Assembly: GCF_014077005.1 (NCBI RefSeq)
Contig: NZ_JACGVC010000035.1
Location: forward strand, 1-64,000
Reading direction: 5' to 3'
Origin: Colwellia sp. MB3u-45
GTDB taxonomy: Bacteria; Pseudomonadota; Gammaproteobacteria; Enterobacterales; Alteromonadaceae
DNA: 64,000 nucleotides
Below the pieces are notes generated by a model, which did no database searches, was not told the origin of the DNA, and saw nothing but the letters and a program-made list of their open reading frames with translations. The position numbers and the translations under genes were made by a program. Below, in pieces: positions 54,185 through 63,995 of this stretch (position 1 is the stretch's first letter; each line of letters starts with the position of its first letter).

Positions 54185-54868
54185 TTAATCAAACGGACAG
54201 GCTTTTGAAAATGTTAAGGTTTGCTCTGTCACTGGGTGGCTTATTTGTAGCATTTGGGCATGCAATTGTAAACGGCTACTCATCGCCAAGGCTTGCTCGT
54301 GGGCATAAAGTCGATCACCGAGTATTGGGTGGCCAAGCCACAGCATATGCACGCGCAACTGGTGAGAGCGTCCTGTTATGGGTGTCAGCTCAACTAAGGT
54401 GCTAGTTTGACCATCAATATCTTGGCGATAACTTAATACCTTATAATGCGTTAATGCCGCTTTACCTTGTTGATGATCTATTTTTTGTTTTGGTCTATTA
54501 GGCCAATCACCCATTAGGGGTTGCTCAACAGAGCCTTGCGCTTTTTCAATCTTACCAAAGACCCGAGCAATATAGCTTTTTTGCGTTAAGCGTTTTTCAA
54601 ATTGGCGACTAATAGCCACATGCGCAGGTTTATTAAGTGCCATCACCATAATACCCGATGTCGCCATGTCTAATCGATGCACAATAGTTGCCGTGGGCAA
54701 TACTTTGTGCACTCTACTTTCTAAACAGTCTTGATGCTCAGGTAAACGGCCAGATACGGTCAATAAACCACTGGATTTATTGACGACCACAATATCATTG
54801 TCGTGATAAATAATATCAAGGTAGGGGCGCATTTGAGGCTGATAAATAAAGTCAGGGTTAGCAGCCAT
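54185..54868 (-). CDS. rluA: Dual-specificity RNA pseudouridine synthase RluA
   Basis: RluA makes pseudouridine at position 746 of 23S rRNA and 32 of several tRNAs. The 227-aa protein has the catalytic motif HRLDMATSGIMVMAL (Asp in HRLD), VVNKSSGLLTVSGR and the late RSHQLRVHMLWLGHPILGD block. It lacks an S4 domain, which with the ~220-residue length favours RluA over RluC or RluD. It lies downstream of rapA on the same strand, the same neighbourhood as in E. coli. Confidence 0.9.
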   Translation of the reverse strand: MAANPDFIYQPQMRPYLDIIYHDNDIVVVNKSSGLLTVSGRLPEHQDCLESRVHKVLPTATIVHRLDMATSGIMVMALNKPAHVAISRQFEKRLTQKSYIARVFGKIEKAQGSVEQPLMGDWPNRPKQKIDHQQGKAALTHYKVLSYRQDIDGQTSTLVELTPITGRSHQLRVHMLWLGHPILGDRLYAHEQALAMSSRLQLHAQMLQISHPVTEQTLTFSKACPFD

Positions 54869-54932
54869 TTTATTGTTTTCCTTTTAAACGCTTGTACTGT
54901 TGAAGGTTGTACTTTTTGATGTTGGTAAGCTA

Positions 54933-54967
54933 GCCATCAGGTGACAGAATATGCCCAGCCTGATGGC
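54933..54967. other. Inverted repeat between rapA and rluA
   Basis: GCCATCAGG and CCTGATGGC pair perfectly around a 17-nt loop. A TTTTAT follows on the + strand only, so it is a poor terminator for the - strand genes and would not necessarily separate rapA from rluA. Confidence 0.5.
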
Positions 54968-55012
54968 TTTTATCAAGAGCTTTTTAGTGTTTAGCTTTTA
55001 GTCTGTATTGAC

Positions 55013-57925
55013 TTAGTTGCTGACCACAATTAAACGTACCGCTTCAAATTGAATTTTGGCTTTTTCAATATATTCAGCCAAAGCCTTTTTTTGCATAAGA
55101 ATAAAGTCAATTTCTTGCTGACGCACACTTGGGTTGATCGCTTTTAGCGCGGTTAAGCGTTGATGCTCTTCATCCATAGCTAGGTGCATAGCTTTCAGCG
55201 CTTTTTGTTGAATCGAATCAACTTGCTGCTCGGCATGGTCTTCTGCTTTGGCGACTAACGGAGCCACTTGGCTTCTAAGTGCCTTAACTAACTGCAATGC
55301 CACTTGCTTTTTAACCGGTGATAATTGTTGATCTAATACGGTTTCGCTAACTTTATCAGCAAGGTTATTGCCATTTTTGTCGACTAATATACGAATAGGT
55401 GTAGTGGGTAAATAACGCCCTAGTTGTAAATTGCTCGGTGCGATGGCGGCTAAGGTAAATATGCACTCTAAGAAAAATGTGCCGGTAGGTAGTGCGGGAT
55501 TTTTCAAAACACCAATACTAGCGTTACCAATTTCATCACAAAGTACCAGTTCCATCGCGCCGCGCACCATAGGATGATCCCAAGTGATCAGCTGATAATT
55601 TTCAACCGCTAAGGCGGTGTCACGATTAAAGGTAATGGTGGTACCGTCTTCTGGTAAGCACGGAAAGTTGGCACATAACATATGCTCAGAAGGCTGCAGG
55701 GCAATGGCGTTATCGGCTTTATCATCTTGTTGAATACCAAAAACGTCTAGCAGCTGAAACATAAATTGTGGCAAATGAATTTGCTGATCTAATTTTGCTA
55801 TTTTCTTCACTAAAGCATGCGCTTTACCTTGGCCAGAAGAATGTAACTCAAGCAGTTTATCACGACCGGTTTCTAAATCTTGTTTGATGGTCAGATGCTT
55901 TTCATGGCTTTGCTCAATCAAGTTTTGTGCTTCGCTAGAGTCCCAGTTGGCACTAAGTGCAAGCTCAAATAAGCTTTCACCAAAAGCTTTAAACACCGAG
56001 TGACCAGTAATGCAGGTATGTTCAAAAGCGTTCAACGCTTGTGTATACCAATTAAACAGTAAGCTCTGCGCTGACTCTTCAAAGTATGGCACATGGATAC
56101 GAATAATTTCTGTTTGACCGATACGGTCTAAACGCCCGATACGTTGTTCAAGTAAATCAGGGTTAAGCGGTAAATCAAATAACACTAAATGATGAGCAAA
56201 TTGGAAGTTACGTCCTTCACTACCAATTTCAGAACACAGTAGCACTTGGGCGCTATCTTCATCTTGAGCAAAATAAGCGGCCGCACGATCGCGTTCAAAA
56301 ATACTTAAGCCTTGATGAAATACTGCTGCACGCATACCTTCTTTAACACGTAAGGCGTTTTCCAAGTCGATTGCTGTTTGCGCATGTGCACAAATCACCA
56401 CCACTTTTTCTTTTTTCAATGACTGTAATAGCGCAATTAAATAGTCAACACGTGGGTCAATATCAACCCAGTCTTCATGGCTATCTAAGCTGAACAATAT
56501 TTCGGGCGTAAACAAGAGTTTTGCTTGTGCTTGCGACTTTAAATCTTCAGTTGTGCCCGACAATAATAGTTCATTGATCGAGTCTTGATAGGCTTCTGGC
56601 ATCACCAGTGGCGTGGCATGTAATTCACGACCCGGAAAGCCTTTAATGGTGTTGCGACTATTACGAAATAATATACGGCCAGTGCCATGACGGTCTAAAA
56701 GCTGGTCAAGAATGTGCTGGCGAGCATTTTTTTTAGCGGCTTCTTCCAGATGATTTATCGCTGCGATATGTGCGCTAACGTCAGCTTCGTGCAATAAGTT
56801 GGTCAAGGTGGTTATTTGTTCAGTCGCTAATGGCTCATCGGTAACCAAAGTATTGGCCGCATTGGCGACTTCGGTATAATGCAGCTCTTCTTCGGTGAAT
56901 TTTTGATAGTCGAAAAAGCGATCAGGATCAAGCAAACGCAAACGGGCAAAGTGACCTTCATGGCCTAATTGATCGGGTGTTGCTGTTAACAATAAAACCC
57001 CAGGAATAGTTTGCGCTAACTGTTCAATACATTGGTACTCAATGCTGACATTATCTTGCTGCCAGTTTAAATGGTGCGCCTCATCAACCACCATCAAGTC
57101 CCATTCTTCATCCATAATAGCTTCATACCAACGTGGGTTTTTGGTAATAAAACCAAGATTGACCAGCACCAGTTGTTCAGAACTAAAGGGATTTTCCTCT
57201 TCGCTGTTAGCGGTGATTTCTTCACAGCGACTTTCATCAAAAATACTAAACGACAAATTAAAGCGGCGTAACATTTCAACCAACCATTGATGCATCAATG
57301 ATTCTGGTACTATGATCAGCACACGTTTAGCGCGCCCTGTGACCAATTGTTGATGAATAATTAAACCCGCTTCGATGGTTTTACCTAAGCCTACTTCATC
57401 GGCTAATAAAACCCGTGGCGCAAAACGACTACCGACTTCTTCGGCAATATATAATTGGTGTGGGATCAAGCTCACACGGCCACCGCTAAGGCCGGTTAAA
57501 TCAGATTGTTGTTGGCTAAATTGATGCTGTAAGCAATCTTTGCGTAAGCGAAACCAATCTAGGCGATCAATTTGGCCGTTCAGTAGGCGGTCATGAGGTT
57601 TATTGAATTTAATGAAATGATCAATCATCATTTCTTTTAACGAGCAGGCTTCACCTGTGTCTTGTCGAGTACCAAAATAAGTCAGTAAGTTTTTGTCTTC
57701 TTGAGAAGATTCGACATTAAGTGACCAGCCTTCATGGCTCGGAATACTATCGCCAGTATTAAAAATTACTCGCGTTAGAGGGGCATTATCTATGGCGTAT
57801 TGTCTTGCATCCCCTGTAGCCGTAAACACGATAGTAACAAAACGACCTTCGACCGCGGTAACCGTACCTAGTCCTTGATCTGACTCACTATCACTAATCC
57901 AGCGTTGTCCAGGGTAAAATGACAT
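55013..57925 (-). CDS. rapA: RNA polymerase-associated ATPase RapA
   Basis: This Swi2/Snf2-family ATPase binds RNA polymerase and helps recycle it. From ATG 57925 (MSFYPGQRWISDSES), behind GGAG with 9 nt spacing, it has 970 aa, like E. coli RapA (968). An N-terminal Tudor-like region is followed by motif I LADEVGLGKTIEAGLI near residue 172 and motif II VVDEAHHLNW. The C-terminal helicase lobe has CSEIGSEGRNFQFA and LDRIGQ. A longer reading to 58012 adds an unlikely 29 residues. The 461-nt gap to phoH (57926-58386) contains only a short direct repeat. Confidence 0.95.
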   Translation of the reverse strand: MSFYPGQRWISDSESDQGLGTVTAVEGRFVTIVFTATGDARQYAIDNAPLTRVIFNTGDSIPSHEGWSLNVESSQEDKNLLTYFGTRQDTGEACSLKEMMIDHFIKFNKPHDRLLNGQIDRLDWFRLRKDCLQHQFSQQQSDLTGLSGGRVSLIPHQLYIAEEVGSRFAPRVLLADEVGLGKTIEAGLIIHQQLVTGRAKRVLIIVPESLMHQWLVEMLRRFNLSFSIFDESRCEEITANSEEENPFSSEQLVLVNLGFITKNPRWYEAIMDEEWDLMVVDEAHHLNWQQDNVSIEYQCIEQLAQTIPGVLLLTATPDQLGHEGHFARLRLLDPDRFFDYQKFTEEELHYTEVANAANTLVTDEPLATEQITTLTNLLHEADVSAHIAAINHLEEAAKKNARQHILDQLLDRHGTGRILFRNSRNTIKGFPGRELHATPLVMPEAYQDSINELLLSGTTEDLKSQAQAKLLFTPEILFSLDSHEDWVDIDPRVDYLIALLQSLKKEKVVVICAHAQTAIDLENALRVKEGMRAAVFHQGLSIFERDRAAAYFAQDEDSAQVLLCSEIGSEGRNFQFAHHLVLFDLPLNPDLLEQRIGRLDRIGQTEIIRIHVPYFEESAQSLLFNWYTQALNAFEHTCITGHSVFKAFGESLFELALSANWDSSEAQNLIEQSHEKHLTIKQDLETGRDKLLELHSSGQGKAHALVKKIAKLDQQIHLPQFMFQLLDVFGIQQDDKADNAIALQPSEHMLCANFPCLPEDGTTITFNRDTALAVENYQLITWDHPMVRGAMELVLCDEIGNASIGVLKNPALPTGTFFLECIFTLAAIAPSNLQLGRYLPTTPIRILVDKNGNNLADKVSETVLDQQLSPVKKQVALQLVKALRSQVAPLVAKAEDHAEQQVDSIQQKALKAMHLAMDEEHQRLTALKAINPSVRQQEIDFILMQKKALAEYIEKAKIQFEAVRLIVVSN

Positions 57926-58216
57926 AGAAAAAAACTCCAACTCAATAACTCGCGCAAAAAATGCACGCCAAAAAAAGGGCGCTATAGTACCGTTAATCAT
58001 AGAAGTGATCATTAAATAAATCCGTAAAAGGGGACTTTTTTTGCTTTAAATTTATAGAATTGAGTTTTGTTTTTAGTAATAGAGTCTTTTCAGTCCAATA
58101 ATGATGGATATGACTTAGCGCTTAACCCGTAACAAGCCCCTTGCTTGCGGGGAAGTAAGCTGTCAAAGTGGTTATAAGCTTAAATAGCATAAGCTTTATT
58201 AGGATTATCTTTATAG

Positions 58217-58258
58217 TGGCTTTTTATGACGGCTTTATATCATGGCTTTTTATGACGG
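58217..58258. repeat. 16-bp direct repeat upstream of phoH
   Basis: TGGCTTTTTATGACGG occurs at 58217-58232 and again at 58243-58258. It lies about 130 nt before the PhoH start and may be part of its promoter region. Confidence 0.7.
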
Positions 58259-58386
58259 TAACGCTATGGTAAAAAAGAACAAGTAATGACATTGTTTTGG
58301 TTAGATGAATTATCAATTTTTTGGTTTCTAGCAGCAGTTTTAAGCAACAATACTGTGCAGCCTTCAACTTGGGAAAGGACTTTCAT

Positions 58387-59766
58387 ATGACAGCAAATAA
58401 AATTATTTATGTTTTAGACACCAATATATTATTACACGAACCCTTCGCTTTCCTCTCTTTTAAAGAACATGATGTGGTGGTACCGATGACGGTACTAGAA
58501 GAATTAGATTCTATCAAAGACCGCCACAAAGATGTCAGTCGTGATGCGCGAGTAGCGATTAGAGCGCTTGAAGATACCTTAGTTAATGCCACGCCAGAAC
58601 AAGTACTAGCAGGCGTTAAATTACCGCAAAACGATGACCTACACCCCAGTGGTTGTTTATCTATTTTCAACGATTATGCCTTAGGCGAGAGTAAGGTGAA
58701 ATTGTCTTTTAATGAAAATGACAATCGCATTATTAGTAGCGCGATTTATTTACAAGCCAAACATCCAGATAATAAAGTGGTGCTAGTCACCAAAGATATT
58801 AACATGCGCTTAAAGGCAAAAGGCGCTGGACTTGCTTTTGTTGAAGATTACCGCACGGATCAGCTCATTGATGATATTAAGTTTTTAACCAAAGGTTATC
58901 ATCAATTTCCGGGTGATTTCTGGCAACAGGTCCATGACTGTGAAAGTGAAACAGAGGGCCGTAATACCACGCACTATATCAAGCGTGATTTACTGCCTAA
59001 TGGCTATATCAATGAATACCTGATTGACGAAGGCGAACACTTCGCAGGTAAAATTACCGGGTTGGACGATGAAAACTTAGCGATAACCGATTTGAGTCGT
59101 GAGCGTTTAATGGCAAAACAAGCGTGGGGCATTCATCCAAAAAATATCTATCAGGGTATGGCAATGGATGCCTTGCTTGATCCCATGATTGATTTAGTCA
59201 TTCTTACCGGCCCAGCCGGCTGTGGAAAAACTTTACTGGCCTTGGCAACCGCGCTAGAGCAAGTGATTGAGCGCGGGCTCTATGATAAAATTATTGTCAC
59301 CCGCAGCACCCCTGAAATCGCAGAGTCAATCGGCTTTTTACCCGGTACGGAAGAAGAAAAAATGGCACCTTGGTTAGCCGCCATCACCGACTCGTTAGAA
59401 GTGTTGCACAAACAAGATGAAAATATGAATGGCAGTCTTAACTATATTATTGATAAAGCGAACATTCAGTTTAAATCAGTCAATTTTATGCGCGGTCGCA
59501 GCATTCAAAATACTTTGGTGCTACTTGATGAATGTCAAAACCTCACGGCTTCACAATTGAAAACCATTATTACCCGTTGTGGTGAAGGCACAAAAATAGT
59601 GTGTTCAGGTAACTTAGCGCAAATAGATAGTAACTATTTAACCGCAGTAACCTCAGGTTTGACCTACATTGTTGAGCGTTTTAAAAATTTTCCAGGTAGC
59701 AGTAACATCAACTTAAATGGTGTTGTGCGTAGTCGTTTAGCGTCATTTGCCGAAGAAAATCTATAA
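58387..59766 (+). CDS. PIN-domain PhoH family ATPase
   Basis: A 459-aa two-domain protein. The N-terminal PIN-type ribonuclease domain has acidic residues in YVLDTNILLHEP, VLEELDSIKDR and NENDNRIISSA. The C-terminal PhoH/RecA-like ATPase has Walker A GPAGCGKTLLALA near 275 and Walker B TLVLLDECQNLTASQL. This PIN-PhoH (PhoH2/YlaK-like) architecture is thought to unwind and cleave RNA. The start is ATG 58387 behind AAAGGA with 7 nt spacing; an upstream frame to 58321 lacks a better signal. No antitoxin-like small gene precedes it. Confidence 0.9.
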   Translation: MTANKIIYVLDTNILLHEPFAFLSFKEHDVVVPMTVLEELDSIKDRHKDVSRDARVAIRALEDTLVNATPEQVLAGVKLPQNDDLHPSGCLSIFNDYALGESKVKLSFNENDNRIISSAIYLQAKHPDNKVVLVTKDINMRLKAKGAGLAFVEDYRTDQLIDDIKFLTKGYHQFPGDFWQQVHDCESETEGRNTTHYIKRDLLPNGYINEYLIDEGEHFAGKITGLDDENLAITDLSRERLMAKQAWGIHPKNIYQGMAMDALLDPMIDLVILTGPAGCGKTLLALATALEQVIERGLYDKIIVTRSTPEIAESIGFLPGTEEEKMAPWLAAITDSLEVLHKQDENMNGSLNYIIDKANIQFKSVNFMRGRSIQNTLVLLDECQNLTASQLKTIITRCGEGTKIVCSGNLAQIDSNYLTAVTSGLTYIVERFKNFPGSSNINLNGVVRSRLASFAEENL

Positions 59767-59779
59767 AAATTTAGTGCGG

Positions 59780-59812
59780 CGGTGATATTATCCATTTGTT
59801 ACAATATCACCG
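59780..59812 (+). terminator. Possible terminator after phoH
   Basis: CGGTGATATT pairs perfectly with AATATCACCG around a 13-nt loop, 14 nt after the phoH stop. The following GTTAACCTTTTC has only a late T-run, so termination strength is unclear. Confidence 0.6.
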
Positions 59813-59937
59813 TTAACCTTTTCAGTGCTGTCCTCAGTCAGTACTTTGATTTAATATTAGGTCATAAAGTTAAAGGTAACTTGCCGATGAGCTAAATTTT
59901 AGCGCACTTGCCTCTATATCATTATTAGGACTTGTTA

Positions 59938-62900
59938 GTGTTAGTAGAAAATTCAAAAGAGCAACTTCTTCAACGCTACAATAAATCAGTCATTGTGGTT
60001 TTTTCCAGCATCATGTTGCTGACTTTTATTATCTTCTTTTATAATTATAATCTCGCCCGCCAAGATTATCGAGACTATAAATTAGCTAAGCTGAGTGAAT
60101 ATAGTGTGCAGCTTAATAATAAACTGACCGGTACGGTAGAAACCCTCGCGGGCATACGTGATTTAGCTGAATATTATTTGCGTTTTCCGGCAGAATTACC
60201 CAGTCAGTCGCCGTCTTTGCGACAAGAAGGTCAGTACTTTTACCTTGATAAAAATCGACAAAATTTAAGCACTAATCATCATATGATGAGCGGAAATATT
60301 ACCGGCGTTGGTCGTATTGACACTTTCAATCAATCCTTGCTGCATGAGCTAACGATGGCTAATGCTTTAACGCCGGCATTTGTTACTGCAAAAAAGTCAA
60401 TCAAAGAAGCTAACTGGCTGTATTACATTTCAATGCAACGCTTTGTTAATTTATATCCTTGGGTACCCAGAAGTATCTGGCAATACAATGATCAAAGTTT
60501 AAGTAATGAGTTAATGCTGAAAATAAAAACCTCAGAGCACAAGGATGAAAAGCTTTGGGCGCGGCCTTATGTTGACTCGGCGAGTAAAGGTTTAAACACC
60601 ATGCTAGGTATGGGAGTGTATTTAGACCATGAGATGAAAGGGGCGGTGCTCATTGATATGAATACGGCGGGCTTATATAACTATTTGCCTGAGGTAAGCG
60701 AAGTAGACCACGGCTATATTATTGTTGATAAGCAAAGTCATGTTTTGTTGCATAAAAATAACAGCAATCTTCCGCTAAATGCACAAACCGCTTTTAGTGA
60801 CACTGCACCGTCGCAATTAAATCAGTTCAGTTATCAATCGTTACTCAATATTATGCCAAGTGCTGAAATTGGTGATTGGGTTGTTCAGCAGCAGAAGTTG
60901 GTTATTAATGACTGGATTTTATTGGAGTATCATCGCAAAGAAAGTTTCTATACTACGATTAATCAGCGTTTTTTGTCGATACTGATCAGTGTTTTTTTTG
61001 GCTTTTTAAGTTTATTAGTGGTGGTTTATTACGTTACCTATCGCTTATTTATCGGGCCCTCTAAAAAATTCATCAGGCATATTGAACATTGTTCAGCGGG
61101 TGATCCCGGTAAAATAAAACCTTCTGCCGAGTGGCGGCACTGGTTTAAAATTGTCGAAGATTTATTTGGCCAAAATCGCAGTTTAATGCAGCGTTTAAAG
61201 GATCAAAACATTGAGCTAGATTCGAGAGTAAAAGAAAAAACTCAAGCGTTATCACATAAAAGTGAGCAACATCAGCGTGACTATGCACTGTTACGCTCAG
61301 TGATGGATGCGATTCCAGACTACATTCTATTTAACGATCAACAAGGCGCTTTAATTGGCTGTAATCAGGCCGTTGAAAAACGGGTCTTACGAAAAGAAGT
61401 TGATATTTTAGGCGATCAAATTAATGATTTTATTGCGGCTGATATCAGCAAAAAAGTGGCGCAGAATATTAGTCAAAGTCAGCGAGGTCATTCATTTGTG
61501 GCGCATCATCAAACGGTGCCGACTGAGCATAATACCTATGAAATTTATCAAGCGCCGTTTTATGGGGTGTTTAATGAATTACTTGGCAGTATTATTTTAA
61601 TTCGCGATGTGACTGAGCAATTTAAGATTAACCAAGCCCTGCAGCGCGCGAAAAATCAAGCTGAAGAAGCTAACCAAATTAAAAGCCAATTTTTGGCGAA
61701 TATGAGTCATGAAATTCGTACGCCAATAAATGCCATGCAAGGGATGTTTTTTCTCTTACAACAAACGCGTTTAAATAAGGCTCAGGAGCAATATTTAGGT
61801 AATGCTCAAACCGCTTCAAATGCTTTGCTTTATTTAGTAAACGAATTGCTTGATTCGGCCAAGGTAGAGTCAGGAAATATGTCTGTACATAAAGAACTGA
61901 CTGGACTGGAAAGTATTGTATCGCAAGCACTTAATCTTAATATTGGGGCACTCGTTGGCAAAGAGCTAAGTTTAAGTGTTGCCATTGATAGCCAAGTGCC
62001 ATTAGATATTCATACTGACACTATGCGTTTAGTGCAAGTGCTGAGTAATTTACTTAATAATGCGATTAAATTTACTGAGCGCGGCAAAGTTGCGCTTAGC
62101 GTGTCATTATCTTGCCCCACCACCGAACCGGTCGATGCAAAAAATATCGCCGTGTTATTTACCGTGAAAGATACCGGCATAGGTATAGAAAAATCAAAAC
62201 AAACGGGCTTATTTGAAGCATTTAAACAAGCCGATGAGTCGATGACCCGAGTTTATGGTGGCACAGGGCTAGGGTTATCAATATGCCAACATATTGCGCA
62301 TTTACTGGGTGGCAAAATCACTATTGACAGTGTTTTAGGCCAGGGCGCTGAATTTACCTTAGCTTTACCTATGGACGCACCCAATATGCCGGTTTGCGAT
62401 ACCGGTTACTCTGCACATTGCTTAACTAAGTTTCGACCGCAATTTTCGACCAGTACTGTGCTGAATTTAGCGGTAAATATACCCGAAAAATTACGACAGA
62501 ACTTTACTGATATTGCGCAATCTGTGATAGACATCTCAAGTTTTTCAGCGCTAAAAACAGTTGATGCTAAAGCAGATAAAGTATTACTTATCGATAGTAG
62601 CAAGTATCCGCAAGATTTGTTGAAAAGTGAATTGGATATAATAAAGCAAGAGGTTGCTGTACTGGCGTTATGTCAGCCAATAGCCAGTGTTATTTCAGCT
62701 GAGCTACTTGAGCAATTAAACCGCAATAGTATTAATTACTTGTTGCTTGAAATGCCGTTATACCGAAATGTTATTGCTAAGTTGGCCGAGGAGCTTTGTC
62801 GGCTCTCATCACATGGCGCCATAATGGATAATAAAATGACGACTAACCGTCATGAGCTTGATGCGGTGCAACCAAAAGTAGGCAGCCTAGCTGGATTGAA

Positions 62901-63267
62901 AGTATTGTTAGTTGAAGACAATCTGGTTAATCAATTGGTGGCGGTTAAATTATTGCAGTCCATGCAGGCGCAAGTGACTGTTGCACAAAATGGTCAAGAG
63001 GCGTTAGAAAAATTACCACTGGAAAATATTGATATTGTTTTGATGGATATTCAAATGCCCATCATGGACGGATTAACCGCCACTAAGCATATTCGCGCTC
63101 AACCACAATATAACCGCTTACCCATTATCGCTATGACAGCTCACGCCCGTGAAGAAGACAAGCAGCAATGCTTAGCGGCGGGTATGAACTTGCATATTGC
63201 TAAGCCAATTAGCCTAAAGGTATTACGCGATAGTATTTTGTCGCAACTGGTCAAAACACTAACGTAA
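59938..63267 (+). CDS. Hybrid sensor histidine kinase with PAS and receiver domains
   Basis: A 1109-aa membrane kinase. The GTG start at 59938 is 7 nt after AGGA; a TTG six bases earlier is too close. Order of domains: membrane helix (~18-40), a ~300-residue periplasmic sensor of Cache-like layout, a second helix (~345-365), a coiled linker, PAS (~450-565) and HisKA with SHEIRTPINAMQGM (His near 590). HATPase follows (NAIKFTERGKV, DTGIGI, GTGLGLSI), then a ~170-residue degenerate receiver-like section. A full receiver closes the protein (VLLVEDNLVNQ, phospho-Asp in VLMDIQMPIMDG near 1035, KPI). No Hpt domain or partner regulator is adjacent, so the signal and output are unknown. Confidence 0.9.
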   Translation: MLVENSKEQLLQRYNKSVIVVFSSIMLLTFIIFFYNYNLARQDYRDYKLAKLSEYSVQLNNKLTGTVETLAGIRDLAEYYLRFPAELPSQSPSLRQEGQYFYLDKNRQNLSTNHHMMSGNITGVGRIDTFNQSLLHELTMANALTPAFVTAKKSIKEANWLYYISMQRFVNLYPWVPRSIWQYNDQSLSNELMLKIKTSEHKDEKLWARPYVDSASKGLNTMLGMGVYLDHEMKGAVLIDMNTAGLYNYLPEVSEVDHGYIIVDKQSHVLLHKNNSNLPLNAQTAFSDTAPSQLNQFSYQSLLNIMPSAEIGDWVVQQQKLVINDWILLEYHRKESFYTTINQRFLSILISVFFGFLSLLVVVYYVTYRLFIGPSKKFIRHIEHCSAGDPGKIKPSAEWRHWFKIVEDLFGQNRSLMQRLKDQNIELDSRVKEKTQALSHKSEQHQRDYALLRSVMDAIPDYILFNDQQGALIGCNQAVEKRVLRKEVDILGDQINDFIAADISKKVAQNISQSQRGHSFVAHHQTVPTEHNTYEIYQAPFYGVFNELLGSIILIRDVTEQFKINQALQRAKNQAEEANQIKSQFLANMSHEIRTPINAMQGMFFLLQQTRLNKAQEQYLGNAQTASNALLYLVNELLDSAKVESGNMSVHKELTGLESIVSQALNLNIGALVGKELSLSVAIDSQVPLDIHTDTMRLVQVLSNLLNNAIKFTERGKVALSVSLSCPTTEPVDAKNIAVLFTVKDTGIGIEKSKQTGLFEAFKQADESMTRVYGGTGLGLSICQHIAHLLGGKITIDSVLGQGAEFTLALPMDAPNMPVCDTGYSAHCLTKFRPQFSTSTVLNLAVNIPEKLRQNFTDIAQSVIDISSFSALKTVDAKADKVLLIDSSKYPQDLLKSELDIIKQEVAVLALCQPIASVISAELLEQLNRNSINYLLLEMPLYRNVIAKLAEELCRLSSHGAIMDNKMTTNRHELDAVQPKVGSLAGLKVLLVEDNLVNQLVAVKLLQSMQAQVTVAQNGQEALEKLPLENIDIVLMDIQMPIMDGLTATKHIRAQPQYNRLPIIAMTAHAREEDKQQCLAAGMNLHIAKPISLKVLRDSILSQLVKTLT

Positions 63268-63278
63268 TTGCGCTGATA

Positions 63279-63995
63279 TTAAGTGCTAGGGTCGGCAAAA
63301 AAAGCTTCGGCATAATAGCGGCCATTGCGTATGGCAAACTCAGCACTTGCTGATAATTCTCCAATGCGCATCATTGCTGGGCCAGTGGGCTCAGCTAAAA
63401 TGTAGTCTAGGCCATCGATAGTGATGGTGAGTTCATCGCCTTCGCTTGGGATATTTATCGCGAGTAGGGCATGATTATCGATAAAAACCAACTGCATTTT
63501 TATACGTGGCATTAGCGCTCTAAAAATAGCAGCGGTCAGGGTTACTTTACTGTCACAATCACCTTGGTTTTGCCACAGTATTTGCAGCGGCGGATTAAAC
63601 CCCGCGCCGGTTGATGTGACCCTCGACTCTAACGTAGCATAAGGAATACTTTGGATAAATCCGAGCACATAATTACTGACCTTTCTGACACTTTCCTCAC
63701 CAACACGGTCTAAAATAAGGCCTTTTAGTACGGATAGATCAGTAAATGACTCTTGTGCGAAGCGAACATGGTCGGGCTTAATGGCTAAGCTGTTATCATA
63801 AGTAACAAATTGAGTATAATAGTTACGGGTTAAATGCTCATTCATAAAGTCTTGTTCAAGTTGCGCTATGCTTAGATACGCTTGGTCAAGTGCTGTTTTA
63901 TTTTCACTGTTGAGTTCCATTTGTAAATTATTACCACGACCTAAAAATGTCACTTTTACATCAGTGATAGGGTGTTGTGTCAGTTGTTTTCTCAT
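63279..63995 (-). CDS. Transglutaminase-like cysteine-peptidase-fold protein, possibly partial
   Basis: A 238-aa reading up to ATG 63995. The start may lie beyond the window, since no stop is seen upstream in the last five bases. The core resembles a transglutaminase-like domain: QNQGDCDSKVTLTAAIFRAL supplies the Cys, NHALLAINIP the His, and ILAEPT a possible acidic third residue. The N-terminal part has DVKVTFLGRGNNLQMELNSE and TFYTQFVTYD-like text (NYYTQFVTYDN) and no signal peptide in view. The exact family and substrate are not recognised. Confidence 0.6.
   Translation of the reverse strand: MRKQLTQHPITDVKVTFLGRGNNLQMELNSENKTALDQAYLSIAQLEQDFMNEHLTRNYYTQFVTYDNSLAIKPDHVRFAQESFTDLSVLKGLILDRVGEESVRKVSNYVLGFIQSIPYATLESRVTSTGAGFNPPLQILWQNQGDCDSKVTLTAAIFRALMPRIKMQLVFIDNHALLAINIPSEGDELTITIDGLDYILAEPTGPAMMRIGELSASAEFAIRNGRYYAEAFFADPST

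Noticed and set aside
54933-54967. Terminator for rapA
   Set aside because: On the - strand the stem is not followed by a U-run, so it was recorded only as an inverted repeat.
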